A stretch of DNA of 64,000 nt from Lactarius indigo (Eukaryota > Basidiomycota > Agaricomycetes > Russulales > Russulaceae). The notes beneath the pieces were generated by a model that did no database searches, was not told where the DNA came from, and saw only the letters and a list, made by a program, of their open reading frames with translations. Both the position numbers and the translations under genes were made by a program. Positions 49,001-58,951 of the stretch are shown here, in pieces (position 1 is the stretch's first letter; every line of letters starts with the position of its first letter). Location of the stretch: NCBI GenBank assembly GCA_025766275.1, contig JAFKAC010000080.1, forward strand, positions 62,001-126,000. The letters run 5' to 3'.

Positions 49001-49627
49001 TGTTGATAAGTGACCCTTGCGCACTTAGCGGCTCGCACAGACCGGACTTGCAGCATGGACTGCTTTAGATTAGATATACAGGACTTGTAGATTAGATACT
49101 ATTTGATCTGTACAATCTGGACTTATCATTGCGTCACATATGACATCACTGTACTCCTAATGACATCATACATCCGGACTCTGCGTTGTATAATGTCTTT
49201 GTACTTTCCTTAGTTCTTTACTTGGTATTATCTTTATTATGACATCAGTATGATATCATCTAGTTCTGGACTCTTCTTGTTCTCCTCTCCCTTGTTCTCA
49301 AAGCGTCCACTCTTTTGTCCCTTTGTAGAACAATAGCACCTTTGTATTCTGTGACTAGCGTTACTTGTGTTGTACTACTGTCACCCTCTGTAGGAGTATA
49401 AGTAGAGTACCATGTACGCTCCTGGTCCACATCAGTTCTCACTGCTTGTGTGCCAGGTAAGCTTCCTTCCCTCCAATGTAACATCATCAGTTCTCACTGC
49501 TTGTGTGCCAGACTTCCACTCTGCTTCACTCTGCTTGACACTCCTGTGCTGCTTCCAGTCACCTTCTATATCTCACCACAGTACTATCAGTCCACTGTGA
49601 GTATAGTTCTTATGTGTCTGTTCATCA
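49001..49627 (+). mobile_element. solo LTR (family A, copy 2), 627 bp
   Basis: It begins TGTTGATAAGTGACCC and ends TGTTCATCA, with the perfect 5-bp duplication GGTTG at 48996-49000 and 49628-49632. It is the same family as 14784-15406 but inverted relative to it. A TATA-like TATAAG lies near 49398. A 26-bp direct repeat lies at 49431-49456 and 49486-49511. The first copy is directly followed by GTAAGC and the second ends in CAG, so a 55-bp intron is possible. It sits in the last codons of the serine protease gene. Confidence 0.9.
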
Positions 49628-49632
49628 GGTTG
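49628..49632. repeat. target-site duplication GGTTG, right copy
   Basis: It is the partner of 48996-49000. Confidence 0.9.
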
Positions 49633-50200
49633 TCAAAATACAGATTGGCACCAGGGAACTCCTCCTTGACGAGATCCCAGACCCACTCGAAGAGAGTGGT
49701 GAAGGTGATGTCAGAGCCATCTGTTCCCTTGTTTGTCCCACCATGAAGCAATGCAACAAACTCGCTGTGGGTGGAGACAATGAGAGATCCAGAATCACCT
49801 CCTTTGGAGAAGGTGCCGGACATATCCTCATGAGAAAGAATGGGCACCTCAAGTGACTCCACATTGCCGGTGGTACTGTACTTGCGGACAAAAGACATAA
49901 ACCTGGTGAGCGTGCCAATGGTGGTGTTGGTAGTGAAGCCACGCTTGAGAACACGATGAATGCAATTGCCTTGGAAGTTTAAGGAGTTGGGGTTGTTGAC
50001 CTGATCGGCGGTGAGCATGCCTCTGAGAGAAAGGAGACCATTGCAGGGGTACTTGAACTCGGATGGGACGTCAATACAATTGTATATCAAGGCTTTGAGC
50101 TTCAAAGAGGACAACTCCGGACCTGGAAGAGAGACATACATTTCAGATCAGCAGTATTCAACAAAAATAGTGGCACCGCACCAAGGCTCAGAACGTTGCC

Positions 50201-50205
50201 AATCA
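50201..50205. repeat. target-site duplication AATCA, left copy
   Basis: It is identical to 58080-58084 on the other side of the chromovirus. Confidence 0.92.
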
Positions 50206-50732
50206 TGTCACGTTTCTGCTTGTACGGGCTGTTCATCTGTGGACCCTTACTGTACCGGTAGTCACTACGGCGGTAAGGCATATTAGTGACGGACTTACAA
50301 CGGTGATATGGTAGTGTGATAGGTGATAGGGACTTGATAGCTGACTGATGACTGACGCCACTAGTACTGGTACTAGTAGTATTAGGGTTCACGCTGTTTC
50401 TGCGACACATTGGACGCTACTTTACTGTGACTCATAGCAGCGCTTCAAAGCCTGCTGTTTGTGTATTTAAACTGTCTTGCGAAGACCAAGATACGCCATC
50501 TTGGTCTTCTTGAATCGCCACTTGTTTCTTCTTTCATTCTCTCGTCTTCTTTCGAAAGCTGTCCGACTTCGTTCATGACTCAAGAACCTCTGACTTGCCA
50601 GTGTACCTTTGCGTATTCACTAAGGCAAGGGTTTGGACCTTCGCGTCTTCAAGCCAAGTAGTGGGCCTTTGCATTGCTAAGTTGTTACTGTCATCCGTGC
50701 TCAAGTCGAGCTAACGTTGTGGCAATGTTACA
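50206..50732 (+). repeat. 5' LTR of the chromovirus
   Basis: It runs TGTCACG...GTTACA, 527 bp. A TATA-like TATTTAAA is at 50464-50471. A perfect 12-bp hairpin with a 5-base loop lies at 50481-50509, and its right arm starts about 34 nt after the TATA box, at the expected transcription start. It differs from the 3' LTR at 13 positions, with no indels. Confidence 0.93.
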
Positions 50733-50734
50733 TT

Positions 50735-50745
50735 AAGACCAAGAT
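50735..50745 (+). promoter_or_regulatory. self-priming primer-binding site (Tf1 style)
   Basis: AAGACCAAGAT begins 2 nt after the 5' LTR. It is a perfect 11-nt complement of ATCTTGGTCTT at 50498-50508, where the RNA should begin. This is the arrangement known from Tf1 and related chromoviruses, which prime with their own RNA 5' end and not with a tRNA. Confidence 0.7.
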
Positions 50746-50751
50746 ACCATC

Positions 50752-52806
50752 GTGGCCGTAACAACAAGAGACCAGTGGACGGGCTTTCGTCCCTATTCGC
50801 TCCCAAGAAGAGGAGAACGCAACGTCCCCACACGCTTTTTACAAGCCGCCAGTTGGAGGGAAAGACAAGAAGAAACAGGATATTTCGTGGAATTTAACGG
50901 ACCTACTAGGTTCCACCCAGTTGAGTTCAACTTCGACCACCTGTGTTGGGTAGAAGTTACGTGGAACCCCATAGACTCTCATTGGGACGTCATACGACCA
51001 GCAGGGCCTAGGTATCACTGCGACATCGACGCACGAGAACTTAACAGCCGAGCCAACTGGGGCCCTATTGACGGACAAGTACAAGAACACTCCACTGGAG
51101 AAGTGGTGTCTGAAGTAGACGAACAAAGCCAAGAAAGCGACGGACGAGAGCCGAATCAAACAGAAACGAGCGGAGGAGCAATACAAGATCTCCTTATTGA
51201 ACGAGCTGAGTCCACACATATCACAGAACCAGAACCAATTCACATCCGATCACCAGCCATCATGGCAACCCTCACACAAGCAATGGAAGAAGTCGCAATC
51301 GAAGAAGCACGCGCAATACGAGCTGAGGCCAGAGACATCCTCATGCCTATCAACCCTGAAACGGGTATACGAATGACAGCAGACGACGCCGCAATTTATC
51401 GAGCAATAGGATCGGATCGAGGAGACCCCCCATCTGAACGACGACCTGCACTAGAACTTCCCCCGGGAATAGGAGGACCCGGTGGGGATCCACCACCGCC
51501 ACCCGGAGGAGGAGTCCCATTTGACCTACGAAGAAACGAGCCGAGGGGACCACCTGCCGGACCGCCTGGTGGAGGCGGAGGCGGTGGAGGCGGTGGAGGC
51601 GTGGATGGTGCGGGAAGAGAAGGGCATCATAATGAAAAGCTAACCGGCGAGCCCCCTTCCATTTTCGACGGCGACAGGCTTAAAGTCGACCAGTTTCTAA
51701 CACAGTGGCACGTCTACTGGGGCATGAACCTAGACGCCCCCATTATGCGAAATGACTACAGGAGATGCCTCCTGTTCTTGTCATACATCAAAGGAGGAGC
51801 CGTCAGCGAATGGGTTCTATCATTCCTGAACTGGCTCAATCGACAGATACAACGAGGAATCAGCCCTTACACAAGAGGGTTGTGGGACACCGTAGCAGAT
51901 GGCTTCAGCCAGCGATTTGAGAACACGCTGGAGTGAGAACAAGCACAAGCCATACTAAGAAAGGGTTTCAAAATGGTGGGGGAAGACATTGATAAGTACA
52001 TCAACGATTTCGAACAGCTGGCAAGGAAGGCTCACTACCACCTCAACGAACCACAAACCATCGACCTCTTTATGGCGGGGTTGCCCAAGGAACTGTTTAA
52101 AAACGCGTTCCAATTCGATGAGCCCATCACGTTCGACGACTGGAAGAGGGCCGTCCTCAAAAGACAGAAAAACTATATACACCTCAAGGCGAGGCTCAAC
52201 GAGTACAAAAATACCCCTCCGCCAAAGAAGCAAAGCGGAAACGCGGGATGGGCCCTCCCGCAGAACTTGCCACAAACAAACCCCTGGGCCATGGACACCT
52301 CGGCAGACCGCGCAAAGGTACGACTCGCGGGATCAGAAGACATCGACTTCAACAAGCTACCACACCGCGACTGGCCCACACCTGCACCTCCCTTCCCACC
52401 TAGGGGAGGACCTGGAGCGCGAGGAAGAGGCAGAGGGGGATCTCAACGGGACTTAAGGAACGTCCTGTGCTATAACTGTAATGCCCCGGGGCACCTCTCA
52501 CGAAATTGCCCCTACCCAAGGAACCAGAGGCAGTGGCCCAACCCACCTTCCAGCAGTAGAATGACCGAAACTGCCTGGCCGGCACAGTGGCCGGGACCTC
52601 CTGGCCCCACGTCTCAATACGAACCATCGCTGCCGGGATACGCCACGCTGGCACCCAGCGCGACACCCGCACCGCAAATTAATGTGGCAAAAACGGCGGG
52701 AGAGCAAGCAAAAGAATGGCTAACACAAGTGGCCAACAGCACAGATGAGGTGAAAGACCTCATACTTCAAGACCTGTGGGGGAAGGAGGGTTTTCAGGAC
52801 GCCTGA
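50752..52806 (+). pseudogene. chromovirus gag, with one in-frame stop
   Basis: This is a single frame with a TGA at 51934-51936. There is no ATG at the apparent start (the frame opens at a GTG), and the first in-frame ATG is at 51262. The N-terminal part is Glu-rich. A poly-Gly stretch (near 51560-51610) precedes the retrotransposon gag domain, seen in 'PSIFDGDRLKVDQFLTQWHV' and, after the stop, 'AILRKGFKMVGEDIDKYIND'. A zinc knuckle CYNCNAPGHLSRNC is near 52470. It ends with TGA at 52804-52806, overlapping pol. Gag packages the RNA in virus-like particles. Confidence 0.85.
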
Positions 52807-55800
52807 ACCCGTCAGTCTGGGTGAGGGCCTTACGATGTAATTCTGTAATTGTGACAACGCGCTATCGATCCCTACGAATTCCAGTGACTGTCCAAACGAA
52901 TTACCAAACGACTGAAACCAACGCACTGGTAGACTCTGGTGCTACTGACAATTTCATCAAACCAAACATGGCCGCTCGGGCAGGAATCCTGATATGGCCA
53001 CTAGAAACACCTCGCAAAATATGGAATATAGACAACATGGAAAACAAAGCTGGGTTAATCACTCATTACGTTAACCTAGAAGTAAAAACACGAGGACAGA
53101 TCAAGAAGATGATGTTCCTGATCACCGACCTCGGCAGTGAAGACATGGTACTTGGCTATCCATGGCTGAGCGCCTTCGAGCCCACCATTAGTTGGGCCGC
53201 GGCTTCCATGCATCCTGACACACACCCAGTGGTACTGGCAACCACGGAAGAACTACTCACAGCACCCACAGTCCGGGCCTTAATTACGGCAGAAAAAGTA
53301 GCAATCGTCCAAGAATTAGAAGAGGAAGAAACCTTCGCGCGGACCACCACCTCGATGGAGTTGGCCATATCGGCAAAACAACAGCAAACGGCAGCTGTGC
53401 TGCCGCCGGTATATGCAGATTATAGCACGTTGTTTAACGAACAGGCTTCGCATCGCTTTCCCCCATCGCGACCCTGGGATCACGCGATCGACTTCAAACC
53501 ATCGGCGCCGGCGTCAATAGACTGCAAGATATACCCCATGATGCAAAAAGAAGAAGGGGAGCTAAAGGAATTCCTCGATGAAAAGCTAAAGCAAGGATAC
53601 CTGCGCCCCTCCATCTCCCCGTACGCGTCCTCTTTCTTTTTTATTAAAAAGAAAGATGGAAAACTACGCCCAGTACAGGATTATCGGGTCATTAACTCCC
53701 ATACCATTTGCAATCAGTACCCGCTGCCGCTCATTCAAGACCTCATTCTCGACCTCAGTAACGCCCACATTTACACGAAACTCGACATTCGCTGGGGCTA
53801 CAACAACATTCGAATTCACGACGGCGACCAAGAAAAGGCGGCGTTCAAGACCAAATTTGGCCTCTTTGAACCCACGGTCATGTTCTTCGGCCTTACCAAC
53901 TCCCCCGCTACCTTCCAGGCTATGATGAACCACATTTATCGTGATACGATCGCGAAGCATGAACACTTGGGCACCACGATACGTGTTTACATGGATGACA
54001 TCGGCATTGCCACTCACTTTGATCATAACCTGACGGCCCATATCGCAGCCGTACGCGACGTTCTGCACGTCGCGAAGGAACACAACCTGTACTTCAAACT
54101 TGAGAAGTGCCTGTTCCACCAACCGCGGATGGATTACCTGGGGGTAATCCTTGAAAGAGGGGTAACCCGAATGGACCCGGTAAAAGTCCAAGGTATCAAA
54201 GACTGGCCAACGCCAACGAAAGTCAAGGATGTTCGATCTTTCCTCGGCTTCTGCAACTTTTACCGCCTTTTCATCTGCGGATTCGCAACCCACGCTAAAC
54301 CACTCACCAAGTTAACACGTAAAGATGAAGAATGGTGCTGGACAGAGGAAGAAGACAAGGCATTCAATACCCTCAAACGCCTCGTAACCGAAGAACTGGT
54401 GCTGGCACACCCGGTCCTCCAAGATCCATTCGAACTAGAGGTTGACGCTTCTGGATACGTGGTGGGAGCCGTACTGCTACAACGAAAAGCTGACGGAAAG
54501 CAACACCCCATAGGCTACTACTTGGCCACGCTCTCAGAAGCAGAACACAATTACGACATTTATGACTTAGAGCTGCTCGCAATAGTCAAAGCCCTGCGAA
54601 ACTGGAGACTGCTGCTCGCGGGAGCCCCGCACAAAATCAAAATCTACTCAGACCACCTTAACCTACAATATTGGAAGTCGCCACAGAAGATCAGCAGACG
54701 AGTTGCCAGGGAAGTGCTCGAACTCTCTGAATATGATTTCGAAATTCACCACATCAAGGGAAAGAACAATGGCAGGGCAGACGCCCTTTCGAGACGCCCA
54801 GATTATGACCAGGGAATAAGCGACAATAGCGAGGTCGTCGTCTTACCCCCCGAAGTCTTTGTAAGGACTCTCAACGTCGCACGCACCTTCGTCACAAACC
54901 CAAGCCTACTACAACCATGCCACCAACAAGACCATGAAGTGATCAAGATGTGGGTAGACCCCCATCACCTCAAGAAAATAGAGGGAGAGTGGTACAAGGA
55001 CGGTAGGTTTGTAATAACTGGGCCCGCATCAACGTACCGGGTACTAATACACGACCACCACGACCTGCTGATACACGGACACCCCGGAATCGCGAGGACA
55101 CAACGAATCCTAGAACGACATTACTGGTGGCCACGATTGCAGAAGGACGTATACGAATACGTACAAGGCTGCGCCGAATGCCAACGGAATAAAGTAAACA
55201 CGAGGCCTATACGGGCCGCGTTACACCCTATCAAGCCAGAGCTAGAAGCCACACCCTTCCAAACGGTCGCCATGGACTTCATCACCAAGCTCCCATCGTC
55301 AAAGGGGTACAACAGCATATTGACTGTCACGGACCACGATTGCAGCAAAGCATCGGTCTTCATTCCGTGTCAAGAGGAAATAACAGCAGAAGAAACAGCA
55401 GCCTTGTACGTCACTCACGTATTCAAACGTTTTGGATTACCGCGCAAGTGCATCAGTGACCGAGACCCCCGATTCGCGTCGAAGTTCACCAGAGAAGTAT
55501 GCCGAATCCTGGGCATCCAACAAAACATATCCACGGCGTATCACCCACGCACTGATGGGCAGTCTGAACGCACCAACCAGTGGCTAGAACAATATCTACG
55601 CTTCTGGGTGAACGAGCGGCAGGACAACTGGGCCACTTATCTACCAATCGCTGAATTCGCGCACAACAATTGGCCGCACGAGCATACGAAACAGTCACCA
55701 TTTCAGCTCTTGATGGGGTACAACCCACACGCGGATTGGACCGATAAGCCATCCCCCCTTCCTCAGGTCACGAGGCGACTGACGCAGCTAAAAGAAGCTA

Positions 55801-56510
55801 GAGAGAACGCCCAGAGGCTCATGATAAAGGCCCAAGAAGCATGGGTCCGTAACAAAGACACGCCCAAATTCAAAATCGGAGACCTTGTGTGGTTAGAGGG
55901 CAAGCACCTTCGAACCAATCAGCCTACAGCGAAACTGGCGGCGCGATGCCACGGACCCTTTCGGGTGACACAGGTGATGTCCCCTTACAATTATCGATTG
56001 GAACTTCCCACACAGTGGAGCATCCACCCAGTGTTCCATATCGATCTTCTCACGCCGTACAAACAAACCCTGCTTCATGGAGAAAGCTTCACATGACCAC
56101 CGCCCGAACTGATCGATGGAGAAGAGGAGTACGAAGTCGAGGCCATCCTGGACTCCCGGAACTTCGGCAGAGGGAGGCGCCTCCAATACCTCGTCAAATG
56201 GAAGGGGTACCCAGACTTGGAGAATCAGTGGGTCAACAAGGAGGACATCTTTGCGCCCAACGCCCTCCGCCTATATCAGGAAGTGCAAGCACACGGACGG
56301 ACAGTTAAAACGGGCAAAATGAGAGCAGAGGGAAGTCATCCCACCTTCCTTCGCTCTACCATCTCCACTCTCATGCCCACTTCCCCTCTGCGACATGTCA
56401 CCCAAGCAGCACTCCTCGACTCCCTCGCCGACGACGCCAGAGCACTCCTGGAAGACGACGCCGACACTGAAGTTCCCAACACCCAAATCACACCATGGAC
56501 GCCTCTTTGA
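52776..56510 (+). pseudogene. chromovirus pol: protease, RT, RNase H, integrase, chromodomain
   Basis: It is open from 52776 to a TGA at 56094-56096, then in the same frame through a chromodomain to a second TGA at 56508-56510. The protease is ALVDSGATDNFI. The reverse transcriptase has 'KKDGKLRPVQDYRVIN', 'FGLTNSPATFQ' and the intact box YMDD. RNase H has 'ELEVDASGYVVGAVLLQ'. The integrase has its HHCC zinc site, with His residues at 'HGHPG' and Cys at 'CAECQ'. Its acidic residues are in 'MDFITKLP', 'SDRDPRF' and 'DGQSERTNQ'. The chromodomain, after the first stop, reads '[10 protein letters not shown]' and 'YLVKWKGYP'; chromodomains steer integration toward marked chromatin. Only the stops disable it. 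Confidence 0.92.
52788..52794 (+). promoter_or_regulatory. -1 ribosomal frameshift heptamer GGGTTTT
   Basis: In the gag frame the heptamer reads G GGT TTT, which fits the X XXY YYZ slippery rule. It lies 9 nt before the gag stop, and a -1 shift enters the pol frame (GFSGRLNPS). The overlap is only 52776-52806. No downstream pseudoknot was examined. Confidence 0.65.
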
Positions 56511-57521
56511 CCACAAGAGGGCCCCATCACCGCGCAAGAATGGGTGCACGTCATCGCCCGATTCCCAGACCCCACACAACACCCCGATGACGAACAGGCC
56601 GTCATCCACGTTTTCAGAAATGAAGCTGGAGAGCGCGAACCCATCGCAGCCATCCCCCCAAGCGACAACCTCATCGGCGTTCGCGGAATTTTCCCGAGCA
56701 ACAATGAGCGTTCAAGCTCTCCTGGAGTACAAATTGGACGGTTGGAGGAGGGTAGCGGCGGAGTGGCAGAAGGAGCAGCTCGACTCAGCCGCGGCCTGAC
56801 TGAAGGAGATGCGAGAGCGATGGCAGCGATGGCGGCAGCTGAGGCTGGCCATGACGACTCAGATTACTACCCGGCGAGACACCCCTTCTTACAAATGAAA
56901 CGCGACGCTGATAATCCCCTCATCACGCCATGGCTCGTCTACACCGACGGGTCCCCCATGTATCGAGGACGTGTGCGAGTCCCTGGTGCTGCGGAGCACC
57001 GTCCGTTCACCGCAGCCGAAGACCCCGCGCATGTCATTGCGCCTGAAGGGTTCAGGGCAAATCGGCGACCCCATTACATTCGATACCCCATCACCAGGCC
57101 CGACGGAGTAGAGAGGGATGCGTCGCACGTCCAAATCATAGGAGGGGCGGACCCCATGATACTGGGGGTCATACCGGGCTCACCTCACGTATATGGTAAG
57201 CCCTTCTACGCCGAGCCGCACGTGTCCGCTGCTCTCCGCCCCCAGTACCCACACGAAGACCTCGTCATCTTCGCGGCCAACAAGATCACCGACCGCGCCC
57301 TCAATCGTATCAACGATGAGTCACTCACCGCCAAAGTCACGCGTTACCGCGCGGCGAGCTACGAGCTCGACCGACTCCGCGCCAGGGTCAGCCAACTCCG
57401 GGCGATGATCGAGTGCGCGCAGGACGACAAGCGCGACTCCATCTATCGACTAGAGCGTGCCACGGCGTTGGAAAGGATTGCCGACGAACAAAGAGATTGG
57501 CCGCCGAGGGACTTCTGGTGA
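56511..57521 (+). pseudogene. 3' extension/accessory frame of the chromovirus, unknown function
   Basis: It is in the same frame as the chromodomain and separated from it only by the TGA at 56508. About 336 codons follow. The early part reads 'AQEWVHVIARFPDPTQHPDD'. The middle is Asp/Arg/Pro-rich ('HYIRYPITRPDGVERDASHV'), and the end (57300-57480) is a likely coiled coil ending QRDWPPRDFW. I recognise no domain. Because the frame is retained and is next to the polypurine tract, it was probably translated as the C-terminal part of pol or as a separate product. Confidence 0.6.
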
Positions 57522-57540
57522 GCCTGGGGGCTCACGCTTA

Positions 57541-57552
57541 GAAGGGAGGTGA
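57541..57552 (+). promoter_or_regulatory. polypurine tract
   Basis: GAAGGGAGGTGA lies directly before the 3' LTR. It is the expected primer site for plus-strand DNA synthesis. Confidence 0.75.
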
Positions 57553-58079
57553 TGTCACGTTTCTGCTTGTACGGGCTGTTCATCTGTGGACCCTTACTGT
57601 ACCGGTAGTCACTACGGCAGTAAGGCATATTAGTGATGGACTTACAACGGTGATACGGTAGTGTGATAGGCGATAGGGACTTGATAGCTGACTGATGACT
57701 GACGCCACTAGTACTGGTACTAGTAGTATTAGGGTTCGCGCTGTTTCTGCGACACGTTGGACGCTACTTTACTGTGACTCATAGCAGCACTTCAAAGCCT
57801 GCTGTTTGTGTATTTAAACTGTCTTGCGAAGACCAAGATACGCCATCTTGGTCTTCTTGAATCGCCACTTGTTTCTTCTTTCATTCTCTCATCTTCTTTC
57901 GAAAGCTGTCCGACTTCGTTCGTGACTCAAGAACCTCTGACTTGCCAGTGTACCTTCACGTATTCACTAAGGCAAGGGTTTGGACCTTCGCGTCTTCAAG
58001 CCAAGTAGCGGGCCTTTGCATTGCTAAGTTGTTACTGTCATCCGTGCTCAAGTCGAGCTAACGTTGTGGCAACGTTACA
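57553..58079 (+). repeat. 3' LTR of the chromovirus
   Basis: It is 527 bp with the same ends as the 5' LTR. It has 13 single-base differences from the 5' copy, all transitions at CpG, TpG or CpA steps, and no indels. Confidence 0.93.
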
Positions 58080-58084
58080 AATCA
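58080..58084. repeat. target-site duplication AATCA, right copy
   Basis: It is the partner of 50201-50205. Confidence 0.92.
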
Positions 58085-58260
58085 TGTGCTTAAACTTCTC
58101 CTTGTACAGCTCAATGACACATAGGTTGCGGGTATAGTGGTGAGGAGCAACACCAGCACCGATGGGGGGAGCCCAGCGGACAAACCCAATGACTCGGTCC
58201 TTGGACCTGCTCCACCTTTTCTTGATGTCACCAAAGAACTTGTTGAGATTGTTGATCTTG
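58080..58260 (-). pseudogene. trypsin-like serine protease, upstream part of the split gene
   Basis: On the minus strand it reads KINNLNKFFGDIKKRW, then 'DRVIGFVRWAPPIGAGV', 'NLCVIELYKEKFKHMI' and runs into the AATCA duplication. The next residues of the family (GNVLSLG) are found 7.9 kb away at 50200. Upstream of about 58260 the similarity I recognise ends, so the N-terminal half of the gene is missing or has diverged beyond recognition. The frame is open to 58412, but that extension (Cys/Pro-rich) does not look like the family. Confidence 0.75.
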
Positions 58261-58951
58261 GTGTGCATTGATGGCGGATTTATTCCGCTAGAGGCCTGAG
58301 TGGCGGTTGCGTCCGTGTGTACCACGTTTGGCCTCGGGGCGCATGCCCGACAATTTTTGGAATGCCCCTCAGGGGCAATGAAATGTTTTGGTCTCGTTCT
58401 TTCTCGTATCATCTAGTTTACTTTGATTTGCAGATTCGGAAAGCTGCGTATAGCAGCTATGATGTGCCTATGATACAGATATGATTTAACTCTCTCGAAT
58501 GTTCTCGTGCTTACATGATTGTATTTTTGTAGCCTCGAATGAGAGGCAAGCACGACAGTCTCGTGGTCCGGTGTCGTCCCTGAATTACTGTACAAATGCC
58601 CGAAGGTCCGTGTGTGTTTCCGATGAGCCTTACAAAACACTCCAAAAAGTTATTGAAATTTCGTTCTATACTACTGTACTTGTACCTATAACTACTCTTG
58701 AGATTGGGCTCCAATTGAACGTAACTGTGTCTTTTGTGACTCGAAAAATCCCCGCGCCAACTCACATCTAACTTCTCCTGCAAATGTCTTCTCGTACTAC
58801 TTCGGTCACCGGCACGTGACCGTTTCTCTACTCCGGCGCCGCCTATAACCTCACCAGGTTATGGGCCCTGACGCTGCCCATTAATCAGTACGAGCCCCTA
58901 TTCATATTTGAACACTTACCTTTGTTGTGAGACAGGAGGATAATTGCTGCA
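58261..58951. other. region between protease fragment and copia element, no gene seen
   Basis: No recognisable coding sequence is seen. The last 150 bases are probably the leader of the copia element. A direct-repeat LTR could not be identified because the element's 3' end is missing. Confidence 0.4.

Larger units (their letters stand above)
49628..50205 (-). pseudogene. trypsin-like serine protease, catalytic part of a split gene
   Basis: On the minus strand the segment reads from GNVLSLG, through an intron (about 50123-50184), to PELSSLKLKALIYN and then 'FKYPCNGLLSLRGMLT', 'TNTTIGTLTRFMSFVRKY', 'GGDSGSLIV' and 'PGANLYFDNL'. GDSGS is the nucleophile motif of trypsin-fold peptidases, and the overall spelling matches a large family of uncharacterised basidiomycete proteins. 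The frame is intact here. The upstream half is beyond the Ty3 element (58080 and up), and the last codons are beyond the solo LTR (48967-49000). In this locus the gene cannot be expressed as one protein. Confidence 0.8.
50206..58079 (+). mobile_element. full-length Ty3/gypsy chromovirus, 7874 bp
   Basis: It has two 527-bp LTRs (50206-50732 and 57553-58079) flanked by the 5-bp duplication AATCA (50201-50205 and 58080-58084). Inside are gag, a -1 shifted pol with protease, reverse transcriptase, RNase H and integrase, a chromodomain, and a long 3' extension. A self-priming site lies at 50735-50745 and a polypurine tract at 57541-57552. Three in-frame TGA stops (51934, 56094, 56508) break the reading frames. 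The YxDD box and the integrase acidic residues are intact, so it is recently disabled, not ancient. It splits a serine protease gene. Confidence 0.95.

Noticed and set aside
53664..54293. Minus-strand frame of 209 codons inside the chromovirus
   Set aside because: It is antisense to the reverse transcriptase domain and has no motif of its own.
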